Below are positions 22,469-29,697 of a stretch of 29,697 nucleotides of DNA, one piece after another. Origin of the DNA: an uncultured Collinsella sp. Its GTDB lineage: Bacteria > Actinomycetota > Coriobacteriia > Coriobacteriales > Coriobacteriaceae. Within the stretch, counting starts at the first letter, position 1, and each line of letters starts with the position of its first letter. The position numbers and the translations under genes were made by a program. The stretch spans positions 1 through 29,697 of the forward strand of contig CAKUBM010000028.1 in the NCBI GenBank assembly GCA_934643145.1, read 5' to 3'. The notes beneath the pieces are model-generated. The model saw nothing but the letters and a program-made list of their open reading frames with translations. It ran no database searches and was not told the DNA's origin.

Positions 22469-23298
22469 GCGCAGCTCTTTTCCTCATAGGCCTTGAGGGA
22501 CTCGCCCTCTTCGGAACGGTAAGCGGCCTGGCGGGCACGAAGGTCATCCCAGTCGACCAGGGTGGCATCGAAGTCGGGACCGTCGACGCAAGCGAACTTG
22601 GTCACGCCACCCACCTCGACGCGGCAGCAGCCGCACATGCCGGTGCCGTCAACCATGATGGGGTTGAGCGACGCGGTGATGGGGGTGTCGTACTTCTGGG
22701 CGGTGAGGGTCGAGAACTTCATCATCGGAACGGGGCCGACGCAGAAGACCTGGCTCACGGCCTTGTCCTGCAGCAGGCGCTCCAGCGGAGCGGTGACAAC
22801 GCCCTGCTCGCCGTAGGAGCCGTCGTCGGTGGTGATGTGGATGTGGTCCTCGTCGAGGAGCTCGCGGAACTGGTCCTCCATGAGCAGAAGGTCCTTGGTG
22901 CGGGCGCCCATGATGGCGTGCACCTCGTGACCGGTCTCGACCAGGTGCTTGGCGACCGGGAAGGCAATTGCAAGGCCGACGCCGCCGCCAATGACGGCGC
23001 AGGGGCCCTCGGCCATCTCGGTGGGAACGCCCAGCGGGCCCACGACGTCGCGCAGCGACTCGCCGGCCTCGTAGGTGGACAGCATCTCGGTGGTCTTGCC
23101 GATCACCATGAAGATGAACTCGACCCAGCCCTCGTCACCGTTCCAACCGGCCAAGGTAAACGGGACGCGCTCGCCCGTCTCGTTGGCGCGAACCATGAGG
23201 AACTGTCCAGCGTGCGCGTGTTTGGCGATTGCAGGCGCCTCGATGCGGAACTTGAACACCTTCTCCGAGAACTGTGTCTTCTCCAGGATCTTATACAT
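22459..23298 (-). CDS. nfnA: NfnA: small subunit of NADH-dependent reduced ferredoxin:NADP+ oxidoreductase (PyrK/DHOD-like)
   Basis: A 279-aa ferredoxin-reductase-fold protein. ATG 23298 follows AGAGAGGGG. The N-terminal FAD domain has HAGQFLMVRANETGERVPFTLAGW, the NAD-binding domain begins with VIGGGVGLAIAFPVAKHL and contains MGARTKDLL, and the C-terminus carries a 2Fe-2S motif in GMCGCCRVEVGGVTKFACVDGP. This arrangement is shared with PyrK of dihydroorotate dehydrogenase, but the partner gene here is NfnB and no pyrD is visible. Its stop overlaps the nfnB start by 10 bp, which implies coupled translation and a fixed subunit ratio. A TATAAT at 23404-23409 on the same strand is a likely -10, giving a leader of about 100 nt. 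Confidence 0.88.
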   Translation of the reverse strand: MYKILEKTQFSEKVFKFRIEAPAIAKHAHAGQFLMVRANETGERVPFTLAGWNGDEGWVEFIFMVIGKTTEMLSTYEAGESLRDVVGPLGVPTEMAEGPCAVIGGGVGLAIAFPVAKHLVETGHEVHAIMGARTKDLLLMEDQFRELLDEDHIHITTDDGSYGEQGVVTAPLERLLQDKAVSQVFCVGPVPMMKFSTLTAQKYDTPITASLNPIMVDGTGMCGCCRVEVGGVTKFACVDGPDFDATLVDWDDLRARQAAYRSEEGESLKAYEEKSCACH

Positions 23299-23403
23299 AG
23301 AACCCCTCTCTTGTTAGGGCTGCCGAACCGTGCCTCCACGGAAATGGACGGTAGCCCGAATAAAACCGTACGCGCACAGGCGTTGTGCAGACATACGGTG
23401 CAA

Positions 23404-23409
23404 ATTATA
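23404..23409 (-). promoter_or_regulatory. Probable -10 element of the nfnAB promoter
   Basis: TATAAT on the minus strand, 105 bp upstream of the nfnA start. The -35 region is weak (CGTAAA at 17-bp spacing). Confidence 0.5.
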
Positions 23410-23472
23410 CCCTCATGGCAATGCCGTTTACGTGTTTCTTCGGCAGGTGGAAAAACGGTTTATCCCGTCTGG

Positions 23473-23505
23473 CCTACCAAAAGGGGACAGGTTTATTTTG
23501 GTCGG
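23473..23505. repeat. GGGGACAGG palindromic element upstream of nfnA
   Basis: CCTACCAAAA (23473-23482) pairs with TTTTGGTCGG (23496-23505) with one mismatch, around GGGGACAGGTTTA. The loop and inner stem are nearly identical to those of the element at the purF stop. Unlike that copy it is not beside a stop codon, and its outer flank is degenerate. Confidence 0.8.
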
Positions 23506-23524
23506 TTTTATCAGGCAAAACGGC

Positions 23525-23566
23525 AAAGGGGGCCGGTCTCGCGTTGTGATGAGACCGGCCCCCTTT
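23525..23566. terminator. 16-bp perfect hairpin downstream of pth
   Basis: AAAGGGGGCCGGTCTC (23525-23540) and its exact complement (23551-23566) with a 10-nt loop. On the minus strand it follows pth and is trailed by GCCGTTTTGCC, after the TTT of the stem end. It should insulate nfnAB from pth transcription. Confidence 0.75.
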
Positions 23567-23632
23567 GGGGCGTTGCGTATGTATGGCGACAGGGTGCTTA
23601 TTGCGATGTGGCCGTTGCGGTGTTTCCGCAGG

Positions 23633-23675
23633 TAAAACCTACCAAAACAAACCTGTCCCTAACCGGTAGGTTTTA
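23633..23675 (-). repeat. GGGACAGG palindromic element starting at the pth stop codon
   Basis: TAAAACCTACC (23633-23643) pairs with GGTAGGTTTTA (23665-23675). Read on the minus strand, the first three bases are the TAA stop of pth, and the interior contains AGGGACAGGTTTG. The layout and orientation match the element at the purF stop. Confidence 0.85.
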
Positions 23676-24302
23676 GTGCTTGCCGTTGGCGGAGGCGGCG
23701 CCGTTGACGTGGTCGCGGGCATAGATCACGCCGTGCACGATCGCCAGGCCGGCGGCATCGGCGGCGCGGGCGCAGGTGTCCTGGAAGTCCTCGGCCTCGC
23801 GGGCGCGCAGCTGCTTAAGTACGTAGTCGGCGACGGCCATCTTGCCAGGAGGGTTGCCGATGCCGGTGCGGATACGGCTAAAGTCGCGACTGCCCATCTT
23901 GTCGATGATGGAGCGCAGGCCGTTGTGGCCGGCGTGGCCGCCGCCCACCTTGACACGTACGTCGCCGGCGGGAATGTCGAGCTCGTCGTGAATCACGAGC
24001 AGCTCCTCGGCCTTGATCTTGTACTCGCGGCAGAGCTTGGAGATGGGGCCACCCGAGGTATTCATATACGACTGCGGCTTGACAAGCACGATCTGGCGCT
24101 TGCCGCCCTCTTCCTCGACATCGTTGATATTGATGAGCGCGACCTCGGCGCCTGCCTGGTTTTTCCAGTACGTGACACCGGCCTGACGGGCCAGCTCGTC
24201 GATCGCCTTAAAGCCGGCGTTGTGGCGGGTCTCGGCATATTCCTCGCCCGGGTTGCCAAGTCCGGCAACCATGCGAATCTTGAGCGGCTGTGCAGCTGCC
24301 AT
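23673..24302 (-). CDS. pth: Peptidyl-tRNA hydrolase
   Basis: A 209-aa enzyme that frees tRNAs from stalled peptidyl-tRNA. ATG 24302 follows GAAAGGAAG. The active-site residues are in place: Asn17 in VAGLGNPGEEY, His27 in TRHNAG, the Asp of IHDELDIPAG, and Asn in GGHAGHNGLRS. SYMNTSGGPI and SRIRTGIGNPPG are conserved family stretches. The C-terminal tail after about residue 185 is Ala/Asn-rich (NGAASANGKH) and ends where a palindromic element begins. prs lies upstream on the same strand but is separated by a very strong terminator-like hairpin, so pth is probably transcribed on its own. Confidence 0.96.
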   Translation of the reverse strand: MAAAQPLKIRMVAGLGNPGEEYAETRHNAGFKAIDELARQAGVTYWKNQAGAEVALININDVEEEGGKRQIVLVKPQSYMNTSGGPISKLCREYKIKAEELLVIHDELDIPAGDVRVKVGGGHAGHNGLRSIIDKMGSRDFSRIRTGIGNPPGKMAVADYVLKQLRAREAEDFQDTCARAADAAGLAIVHGVIYARDHVNGAASANGKH

Positions 24303-24420
24303 AGGCTTCCTTTCGTTACATAAGTAGTTCGTTCAACGACAAAGGCTACCACGCCCGCCGAAGGCGAGACTTCGTTTCAGCGAAATCCCACCAGACAAAA
24401 GCGCGGCCGCGGCAGAGCGA

Positions 24421-24498
24421 GCCGTCGGAACAGAAGAAACCCCCGCGCGACCTTTGCGAAGCAAGGGGGAGCGCGGGGGTTTCTTCTGTTCCGACGGC
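24421..24498. terminator. 28-bp perfect inverted repeat, probable prs terminator
   Basis: The arms at 24421-24448 and 24471-24498 are exact reverse complements over 28 bp. The 22-nt spacer holds a further small stem (CCTTTGC/GCAAGG, one bulge). It lies 29 bp after the prs stop on the minus strand. There is no clean terminal T-run, but each arm contains GAAGAAAC or GTTTCTTC next to CCCCCGCGC, so the inner GC half followed by the T-rich part of the arm could work as a terminator. Confidence 0.7.
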
Positions 24499-24526
24499 GA
24501 TGCGCCGGGTTGCAAGGACGATGCGA

Positions 24527-25513
24527 TTACAGCGCGAAGTCGCCGCCGACGAGCGTGGAGACGGGCTCCTCGTGGTAAACGGCGGAGATGGCCTGAGCGA
24601 ACTCCTCGGCGACCGAGATAGTCTTGATCTTGCCGCCGACCTCGACGGGAATGGCATCGGTGACGACGCACTCGACGATGGGGGCGTCGTTCAGGCGCTC
24701 GATGGCCGGGCCGGAGAAGATGCCGTGGGTGGCGCACACGTAGATGTCGCCGGCGCCCATGGCCTTGAGCTCCTTGACGTTGGCGCACAGGGTGCCAGCG
24801 GTGTCGATCATGTCGTCGTTGATGATGCAGGTCTTGCCCTTGATGTCACCGATGATGCCCATGACCTCGGCGGCGTTGTGGCGCGGACGGCCCTTGTGGG
24901 CGATGGCCAGGTCGCAGCCAAGCATGTCGGACAGCTTCTTGGCGGCCTTGGCACGGCCCACGTCGGGGGAGACGACAACCAGGTTGTCGGTGTCGAAGTG
25001 CATGTCGTTGTAGTACTGGCCAAACAGCGGCAGTGCGGACAGGTGGTTAACCGGGATATCGAAGAAGCCCTGGATCTGACCCTGGTGCAGGTCGAGGGTG
25101 ATGATGCGGTTGACGCCGGCGCGCTCGAGCAGGTTGGCGACGAGGCGGGCGGTGATGGGCTCGCGCGGGCCGGCCTTGCGATCCTGGCGGGCGTAACCGT
25201 AGTGGGTGATGACGGCGGTGATGGAGCGAGCGGATGCGCGCTTGGCAGCGTCGGTGGCGATGAGCAGCTCCATGAGCATGTCGTTGACGTTGCCGCCGGC
25301 CACGGACTGAATCAGGAAGACGTCGGCGCCGCGGACGGTCTCGTCGTAGCGGGCGTAAATCTCACCGTTGGCGAACTGCTTAAGCGTAAGGCCCGAAAGC
25401 TCGACCCCAAGGTACTCAGCGATCTTCTGAGCGAGGGGACGGTTGGAGGAACCGGAATACACGCGGATGGACTTGCGCATATTCTCCGACTTCTCGGGAT
25501 CATTAATCGGCAT
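24527..25513 (-). CDS. prs: Ribose-phosphate pyrophosphokinase (PRPP synthetase)
   Basis: A 328-aa class I PRPP synthetase making PRPP from ribose 5-phosphate and ATP. ATG 25513 follows AAAGGAG. Seen in order: VYSGSSNRPLAQKIAEYLG, FANGEIYARYDETVRGADVF (substrate and ATP region), ITHYGYARQDRK with the catalytic-flap Arg and His region, the dimer segment LDLHQGQIQGFFDIPV, and the PRPP-binding loop INDDMIDTAGT at about residue 228-238. PRPP feeds purF in this window. It lies downstream of glmU on the same strand, a pairing common in Gram-positive bacteria, but a terminator hairpin (25657-25690) lies between them. Confidence 0.97.
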   Translation of the reverse strand: MPINDPEKSENMRKSIRVYSGSSNRPLAQKIAEYLGVELSGLTLKQFANGEIYARYDETVRGADVFLIQSVAGGNVNDMLMELLIATDAAKRASARSITAVITHYGYARQDRKAGPREPITARLVANLLERAGVNRIITLDLHQGQIQGFFDIPVNHLSALPLFGQYYNDMHFDTDNLVVVSPDVGRAKAAKKLSDMLGCDLAIAHKGRPRHNAAEVMGIIGDIKGKTCIINDDMIDTAGTLCANVKELKAMGAGDIYVCATHGIFSGPAIERLNDAPIVECVVTDAIPVEVGGKIKTISVAEEFAQAISAVYHEEPVSTLVGGDFAL

Positions 25514-25559
25514 TACCCTTCTCCTTTATACATCGAATGCCATATAGATGCCTTGTTGC

Positions 25560-25565
25560 ATTGTA
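25560..25565 (-). promoter_or_regulatory. Possible -10 element for prs
   Basis: TACAAT on the minus strand, 46 bp upstream of the prs start and downstream of the glmU terminator. The -35 is poor. Confidence 0.3.
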
Positions 25566-25656
25566 ACCGCGCGACGGGGCTTATCGAGTCTTGATAACGT
25601 CTTTACCGTCAACGGACACGAACCGACCACTCATCCGGTCGCGCAGGTCACGATAG

Positions 25657-25690
25657 AAAAAGGAGCCGTCCCCATGGAACAGCTCCTTTT
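25657..25690 (-). terminator. Intrinsic terminator of glmU with a GGGGAC loop
   Basis: AAAAGGAGC (25658-25666) pairs with GCTCCTTTT (25682-25690). On the minus strand the loop reads TGTTCCATGGGGACG and the stem ends in CTCCTTTTTCTAT, a good T-run. It is 15 bp after the glmU stop. The GGGGAC in the loop echoes the dispersed palindrome family. Confidence 0.8.
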
Positions 25691-25705
25691 GTGCTTGGTA
25701 AAACG

Positions 25706-27118
25706 TTATACCTCGTCACCCTCGTGCAGACGGCGACGATAATCGGCGGCCCAGCCCTCAATATTTACCTGACGGGCACGGCCCAGGCCGAGCGCGTCGG
25801 CGGGTACCGGCTCGGTGATGACGGAGCCGGCTGCCACGAGCGCGCCGTCGCCGATCTGGGCGGGCGCGACCATCATGGTGTCGGAGCCGATGAAGGCGTC
25901 GTTGCCGATGACGGTCTTGTGCTTGTGGACGCCGTCGTAGTTGCAGGTGATGGAGCCCGCGCCCACGTTGACGCCGGAGCCCATGGTGGTGTCGCCGATG
26001 TAGGACAGATGCGGCACCTTGGAGCCCTCGCCGATCGTGGACTTCTTGATCTCCACGTGCGTGCCGGCCTTGGAGCCGTCGAGCATGTGGGTGCCCGGGC
26101 GCAGGTAGGCGCGCGGGCCGCAGTCGACGCCGTTCTCGATGACGGCCTCGATGGCGATGGTCTCGTCGATAACGCAGCCGCTGCCGACGGTGGTGTCGGT
26201 GAGGCGGCTGTTGGGGCCGAGCTGGCACTCTTCGCCCACGGTGACATGGCCGATCAGGTGCGTCTGCGGCCACACAATAGTGTCGCGGCCGATGGTGGCG
26301 TCGGGGCCAATCCAAGCCTGCGTAGGATCGATAAAGGTGACGCCCTCGGCCATCCAATGCTCGTTGATGCGGTCGCGTGCGATGGCGGTGAGCTGGGCGA
26401 GCTGAATGCGGCTGTTGACACCCAGGCCGTCGCGGTAGTCGTCGCAGTGGAAGATGGAGACCGCCTGGCCGTGGCCTTTGAGGATCTCGAGCATGTCGGG
26501 CAGGTAGTACTCGGACTGCGCGTTGTCGTTGCCGATCTCGTTAATGTGGGCGGCGAGCTGCGCGCCGTCGAAGGCGTAGCAGCCGGCGTTGCACTCCAGC
26601 AGCGTGGCGGCCTGCTCGGGCGTGCAGTCCTTCTGCTCGATGATGCGCTCGATCTGGCCGTCGGCGCCCAGCTTGATACGGCCGTAGCCAAAGGGGTCGG
26701 GCGGGGTCATGGTCATGACGGTGCAGGCGAGCTCGCCGGTGGCGACGGTCTGCGCGAACTTGGCGACGGTGTCGGCGGTGATGAGCGGCAAATCGCCGTT
26801 GAGCACGACGACCGGGCCCTCAGCGATGCCGCAGGCCTCGAGCGCGACCTTTACGGCGTGGCCGGTGCCCAGGCGCTCGGTCTGCTCGACGCACTCGACT
26901 TTGGTGGCGCTGTTGGCGTAGGCGCCGTCGATGAGGGCGCGCATCTCGTCGGCGTGGCTGCCGATGACGACCACGACGCGGCTGCAGCCGGCCTTGATGG
27001 TGGCGTCGACGATCCACTGGACCATGGGCTTGCCCAGGATCTTGTGCGAAACCTTGCAGTGGTTCGACTTCATGCGGGTGCCCTCGCCGGCGGCGAGGAT
27101 AATTGCGGTTGCGTCCAT
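25706..27118 (-). CDS. glmU: Bifunctional UDP-GlcNAc pyrophosphorylase / glucosamine-1-phosphate acetyltransferase
   Basis: A 470-aa enzyme giving UDP-GlcNAc for peptidoglycan. ATG 27118 follows AGGAGA and places the nucleotide-binding LAAGEGTRMKS at residues 8-18, as in other GlmU proteins; the frame stays open upstream but is not GlmU sequence. The uridylyltransferase half has KVSHKILGKPMVQW, EQTERLGTGHAV and VVVLNGDLPLI. From about residue 260 the left-handed beta-helix hexapeptide repeats run to the C-terminus: IGPDATIGRDTIVWPQTHL, LRPGTHMLDGSKAGTHVEIKKSTIGEGSKVPHLSYIGD, NYDGVHKHKTVIGNDAFIGSD. The length is normal. It is divergent from the ECF genes, with 196 bp between starts. Confidence 0.97.
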   Translation of the reverse strand: MDATAIILAAGEGTRMKSNHCKVSHKILGKPMVQWIVDATIKAGCSRVVVVIGSHADEMRALIDGAYANSATKVECVEQTERLGTGHAVKVALEACGIAEGPVVVLNGDLPLITADTVAKFAQTVATGELACTVMTMTPPDPFGYGRIKLGADGQIERIIEQKDCTPEQAATLLECNAGCYAFDGAQLAAHINEIGNDNAQSEYYLPDMLEILKGHGQAVSIFHCDDYRDGLGVNSRIQLAQLTAIARDRINEHWMAEGVTFIDPTQAWIGPDATIGRDTIVWPQTHLIGHVTVGEECQLGPNSRLTDTTVGSGCVIDETIAIEAVIENGVDCGPRAYLRPGTHMLDGSKAGTHVEIKKSTIGEGSKVPHLSYIGDTTMGSGVNVGAGSITCNYDGVHKHKTVIGNDAFIGSDTMMVAPAQIGDGALVAAGSVITEPVPADALGLGRARQVNIEGWAADYRRRLHEGDEV

Positions 27119-27314
27119 GTGATCTCCTGTTACGTTATAGAGACGTGTGTTTGGAAACGATACACGGCGCAATATGATACCGCAGGCATATGATGAGCGC
27201 GTAACGATTGGCGCGCGGCGGCCGAGGCCTGTGCTGCCGGCGTGGCGTTTGCGCTGCTTGTGGGCGGTGTCGGCGGCGCTTCGGCGTTGGCGATTTAGCG
27301 GGAGAGAACGGGGG

Positions 27315-28208
27315 GTGCCCGTGAACAACATGCGAGAAAGGTCGGGCGGCGAGCCCGTCGCGGCGTTCTCGATGTCGCATCCGGCGGTGCCGGCACTCTA
27401 TATGGTGCTGACGCTGGGGCTTACCATGTTCTCGATGCAGCCGGTGTTGATCGCGCTGTCGCTCGCGGGCGGGCTGGCGTACGGATTTGCGACGCGCGGG
27501 GCCGCCCGTACGTTGGGCGCACTTCGCTGGCAGCTGCCGGTGATTTTGATTATCGCGCTGGTTAATCCGCTGTTTAGCGCCTCGGGCTCGACGGAGCTGT
27601 TTCGCATTGGCATGCGCGCGGTGTATTTGGAAAGCATGGTGTACGGCCTGTGCATGGGCGGGTTGTTTGTGGCGAGCGTGCTGTGGTTTGAGGCCGCGGC
27701 GTCGATGCTCGGCTACGACAAGGTGCTGGCGCTTTTGGGTAACGCCGCGCCGGTGATCGCGCTCATGATCTCGATGTGCATGCGCCTTATCCCGCAGTTT
27801 TTACGCCGCGGTCGTACGGTACTGGCGGTGCAGGATGCGATTGATGTACCGGGGCGTGCGCCCGCCGATCCCGTGCGATCGCGCCTGCGGACGTCGAGCG
27901 TGTTGATGGGTTGGGGCATGGAAGATTCGCTGGAGCGTGCGGACGCCATGCGCTCCCGTGGGTGGGGAGCCGCGACGCGTCGAACGACGTACGCGCGGTA
28001 TCGGCTGGGGTGCGGCGATGTTGCCGCGCTGGTTGGGCTTGCGCTGTTTGGCGCTGCTACGGTTGCGGTGGCGTGGACCGCGACGGCGCAGTATTCGTTT
28101 TACCCGCAGCTTTTGGCGCCGGCGCCGTGGCCCGGCTATATTGTGTACGCGGCCTGGATGGCGCTGCCCTGCGTGCTGCATGCGATTGACGAGAAGAGGT
28201 TTGGCTGA
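27315..28208 (+). CDS. Energy-coupling factor (ECF) transporter transmembrane T component
   Basis: A 297-aa membrane protein of the EcfT/CbiQ family. The start is uncertain: GTG 27315 follows GGAGAG at 8 nt, with GTG 27321 and ATG 27330 in frame; the frame is open well upstream but that part is Arg-rich and unlike the family. Five to six hydrophobic helices are seen. The coupling region carries the Ala-Arg-Gly-like motif in ERADAMRSRGWG, preceded by MCMRLIPQFLRRGRTVLAVQDAID, the segment that contacts the ATPases. The stop TGA overlaps the ATG of the ATPase gene by one base. The substrate is set by an S component, which may be the next, truncated gene or encoded elsewhere. Confidence 0.85.
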   Translation: MPVNNMRERSGGEPVAAFSMSHPAVPALYMVLTLGLTMFSMQPVLIALSLAGGLAYGFATRGAARTLGALRWQLPVILIIALVNPLFSASGSTELFRIGMRAVYLESMVYGLCMGGLFVASVLWFEAAASMLGYDKVLALLGNAAPVIALMISMCMRLIPQFLRRGRTVLAVQDAIDVPGRAPADPVRSRLRTSSVLMGWGMEDSLERADAMRSRGWGAATRRTTYARYRLGCGDVAALVGLALFGAATVAVAWTATAQYSFYPQLLAPAPWPGYIVYAAWMALPCVLHAIDEKRFG

Positions 28209-29662
28209 TGGCTCGGTTGGACGGGAGCATGATGGCGGACGCGGTGTGCGGCTCGGATATGCCGGCGATTGAAGTGCGGGGCCTGAGCTTTACCTACCCC
28301 GGGGCTGAGGCGCTGGTGCTCGAGGAACTCGATTGGCGTGTTCCCCAAGGTGCGTTTGCACTGCTGGTAGGTGGTACTGGGTCGGGTAAGTCGACGCTGC
28401 TCTCGTTGCTCAAGCCCGAGATTTCGCCGACGGGTGAATGCGCTGGCGAGCTGCGTGTGCTGGGCGAGAGCGTTGCCGATATGGACGTTCGGGCGTCCGC
28501 AGAGCGCGTGGGCTATGTGTTTCAGGACCCTGAGAACCAGATCGTGTGCGAAACCGTGTGGCACGAGATGGCGTTTGGCCTGGAAAACCTAGGCATGTCG
28601 CGCGACGAGATGCGCCGTCGCGTAGCCGAGACCAGCTATTTCTTCGGGCTGGAGGATTGGCTCCACCGCGATACCGATACGCTTTCGGGCGGACGCAAAC
28701 AGCTGCTGTCGCTGGCGGCTGTGCTGGCGTTGCGCCCGCGCGTGCTGCTGCTCGACGAGCCCACGTCCCAACTGGATCCCGTTGCCGAGAAGAGTTTTCT
28801 GCATGCGCTGTTCCGCGTGAATCGCGAGCTGGGGTGCACGGTTGTCGTGGCGACGCACCAGCCGCGTCCGATGCTCGAATACGCGACGTACGCGTACCGG
28901 ATTGAGGGCGGACGCGTGTGCGAGGTGGCTGACCTAGCGAGTTTGGGTAGTCGCGAGGGACTTTTGGCTTTGGACTCTTGTCGGCCCGCGCAGGGGGCGG
29001 CGACGAGTGCGGCGGCAGATATCCGCGAGGGTTGGTTTCGCTACGATCGGGCGTCCGGCTGGGTGCTGCGCGGACTCGATGCGGCGTTCTCGGCTGGCGC
29101 GGTGCATGCGGTTGTTGGCGGTAACGGCTGCGGCAAGTCTACGATGCTTTCGGTGCTGGCCAAGACGGTCAAGCTGCAGCGCGGCCGCATGGTGCGCGGA
29201 GCGGCTTCGGCGGCGTTGTTGCCACAGAATCCCAAGGCGTTGCTGGTTGCCGAGACTGTGCGCGACGAGCTCATGGAATGGGCCTCGACCTGCGGATATG
29301 ACGAGGCTGCGGCACGGGAGCAAGCGGTGCGCCTGGGGCTCACGGGCCTGGATGGGCGCCACCCGTACGATCTTTCGGGCGGACAGCGTCAACTGCTTGC
29401 GTTGGCAAAGCTGCTTCTGATTGGCCCCGAGCTGCTATTGCTCGATGAGCCCACCAAGGGTTTGGACCTGACCAGCCGCCGCATCATCGCTCGCGCCCTG
29501 CGTGACCATGCGAAGGCTGGCGGCACCGTCATCATGGCCACGCACGATTTGGATTTTGCCGAGCAGGTTGCCGATGACGTTGCCATGATGTTCGACGGTG
29601 AGATTGCCTGCATGGAGCCGCCGGCCGACTTCTTTGCCGACAACGTGTTTTATAGGGCGTGA
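28208..29662 (+). CDS. ECF transporter ATPase with two fused ABC domains
   Basis: A 484-aa protein with two complete ABC cassettes in one chain, replacing the usual EcfA1/EcfA2 pair. Domain 1 (about 18-245): Walker A GGTGSGKST, Q-loop YVFQDPENQIVCETV, signature LSGGRKQLL, Walker B VLLLDEPTSQLDP, and the H-loop VATHQ. Domain 2 (about 265-484): Walker A GGNGCGKST, signature LSGGQRQLL, Walker B LLLLDEPTKGLDL, and H-loop MATHD. YVFQDPENQI is the ECF-type Q-loop. The second Q-loop (LLPQNPKALLVAETV) differs slightly, which suggests the sites are not equivalent. It is translationally coupled to the T component. Fused ATPases of this kind occur in many anaerobic Firmicutes and Actinobacteria. Confidence 0.93.
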   Translation: MARLDGSMMADAVCGSDMPAIEVRGLSFTYPGAEALVLEELDWRVPQGAFALLVGGTGSGKSTLLSLLKPEISPTGECAGELRVLGESVADMDVRASAERVGYVFQDPENQIVCETVWHEMAFGLENLGMSRDEMRRRVAETSYFFGLEDWLHRDTDTLSGGRKQLLSLAAVLALRPRVLLLDEPTSQLDPVAEKSFLHALFRVNRELGCTVVVATHQPRPMLEYATYAYRIEGGRVCEVADLASLGSREGLLALDSCRPAQGAATSAAADIREGWFRYDRASGWVLRGLDAAFSAGAVHAVVGGNGCGKSTMLSVLAKTVKLQRGRMVRGAASAALLPQNPKALLVAETVRDELMEWASTCGYDEAAAREQAVRLGLTGLDGRHPYDLSGGQRQLLALAKLLLIGPELLLLDEPTKGLDLTSRRIIARALRDHAKAGGTVIMATHDLDFAEQVADDVAMMFDGEIACMEPPADFFADNVFYRA

Positions 29663-29666
29663 TGGG

Positions 29667-29697
29667 ATGACGGATTATCGCGTCGCGCGCCTGCTCG
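29667..29697 (+). CDS. Start of a further gene, cut by window edge (possible ECF S component)
   Basis: ATG 29667 opens four bases after the ATPase stop and reads MTDYRVARLL to the window edge. Only ten residues are visible, so no family can be recognised. By position alone it belongs to the ECF operon and may encode a substrate-binding S component or another transport subunit. Confidence 0.4.
   Translation, partial: MTDYRVARLL

Noticed and set aside
22459..23298. PyrK (dihydroorotate dehydrogenase electron-transfer subunit)
   Set aside because: The fold is the same, but no pyrD or other pyrimidine gene is adjacent and the gene overlaps nfnB, so NfnA is favoured.
25691..27193. 500-codon open frame on the plus strand opposite glmU
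   Set aside because: The translation shows only Gly/Val/Asp-rich repeats that mirror the glmU hexapeptide codons. GlmU is unmistakable on the other strand.
27119..27331. Upstream extension of GlmU by about 70 residues
   Set aside because: The extension has no similarity to GlmU, lacks a ribosome-binding site, and overlaps the divergent ECF leader. ATG 27118 gives the standard N-terminus.

Overview
The window is a high-GC stretch of bacterial chromosome that looks like the Coriobacteriia (Actinobacteria), most likely Collinsella or a close relative. That assignment is inference from gene content: an anaerobic NfnAB transhydrogenase, a 12-TM LuxR-type regulator of the kind common in gut Coriobacteriia, a Fe-S type PurF, ECF transport genes, and LAxTG-anchored surface proteins. 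No rRNA, tRNA, phage, transposase or cas gene was recognised.

Layout. 1-1.6 kb: the end of purE, a class B sortase and a MoaE-like protein with a poor active site. 1.7-2.9 kb (minus): a CmpB-family membrane protein. 3.2-6.8 kb: purF, purM and purN, which with purE give several steps of IMP synthesis. 7.0-9.3 kb: an orphan PTS IIA, an extracytoplasmic parvulin-type foldase and YqeY. 9.7-12.7 kb: a complete polar amino acid ABC importer (ATPase, TAT/lipoprotein binding protein, two permeases), followed by a cytidylate-kinase-like protein. 13.5-14.9 kb (minus): the membrane LuxR regulator, divergent from three tandem cell-wall-anchored surface proteins (15.1-20.6 kb) that share secretion and anchoring ends but differ in their cores. 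21.1-23.3 kb (minus): nfnB and nfnA. 23.7-27.1 kb (minus): pth, prs and glmU. 27.3 kb to the end: an ECF T component, a fused double ECF ATPase and the start of another gene.

The most unusual feature is non-coding. At 20621-20916, between the third surface protein and nfnB, eight copies of a 15-bp word alternate strictly in orientation at a 40-bp pitch (one step is 41). They form four 55-bp inverted repeats with 25-nt interiors. The arms are almost invariant while the interiors have diverged, and three of four units carry a G-T pair that would still pair as G-U in a plus-strand RNA. I do not recognise it as a described system.

A second non-coding theme is a scattered family of at least ten small palindromes built around GGGGACAG or GGGGAC. 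Their stems differ from place to place but the core is kept. They sit mostly just after stop codons, and in two cases (purF, pth) the element edge itself supplies the TAA stop.
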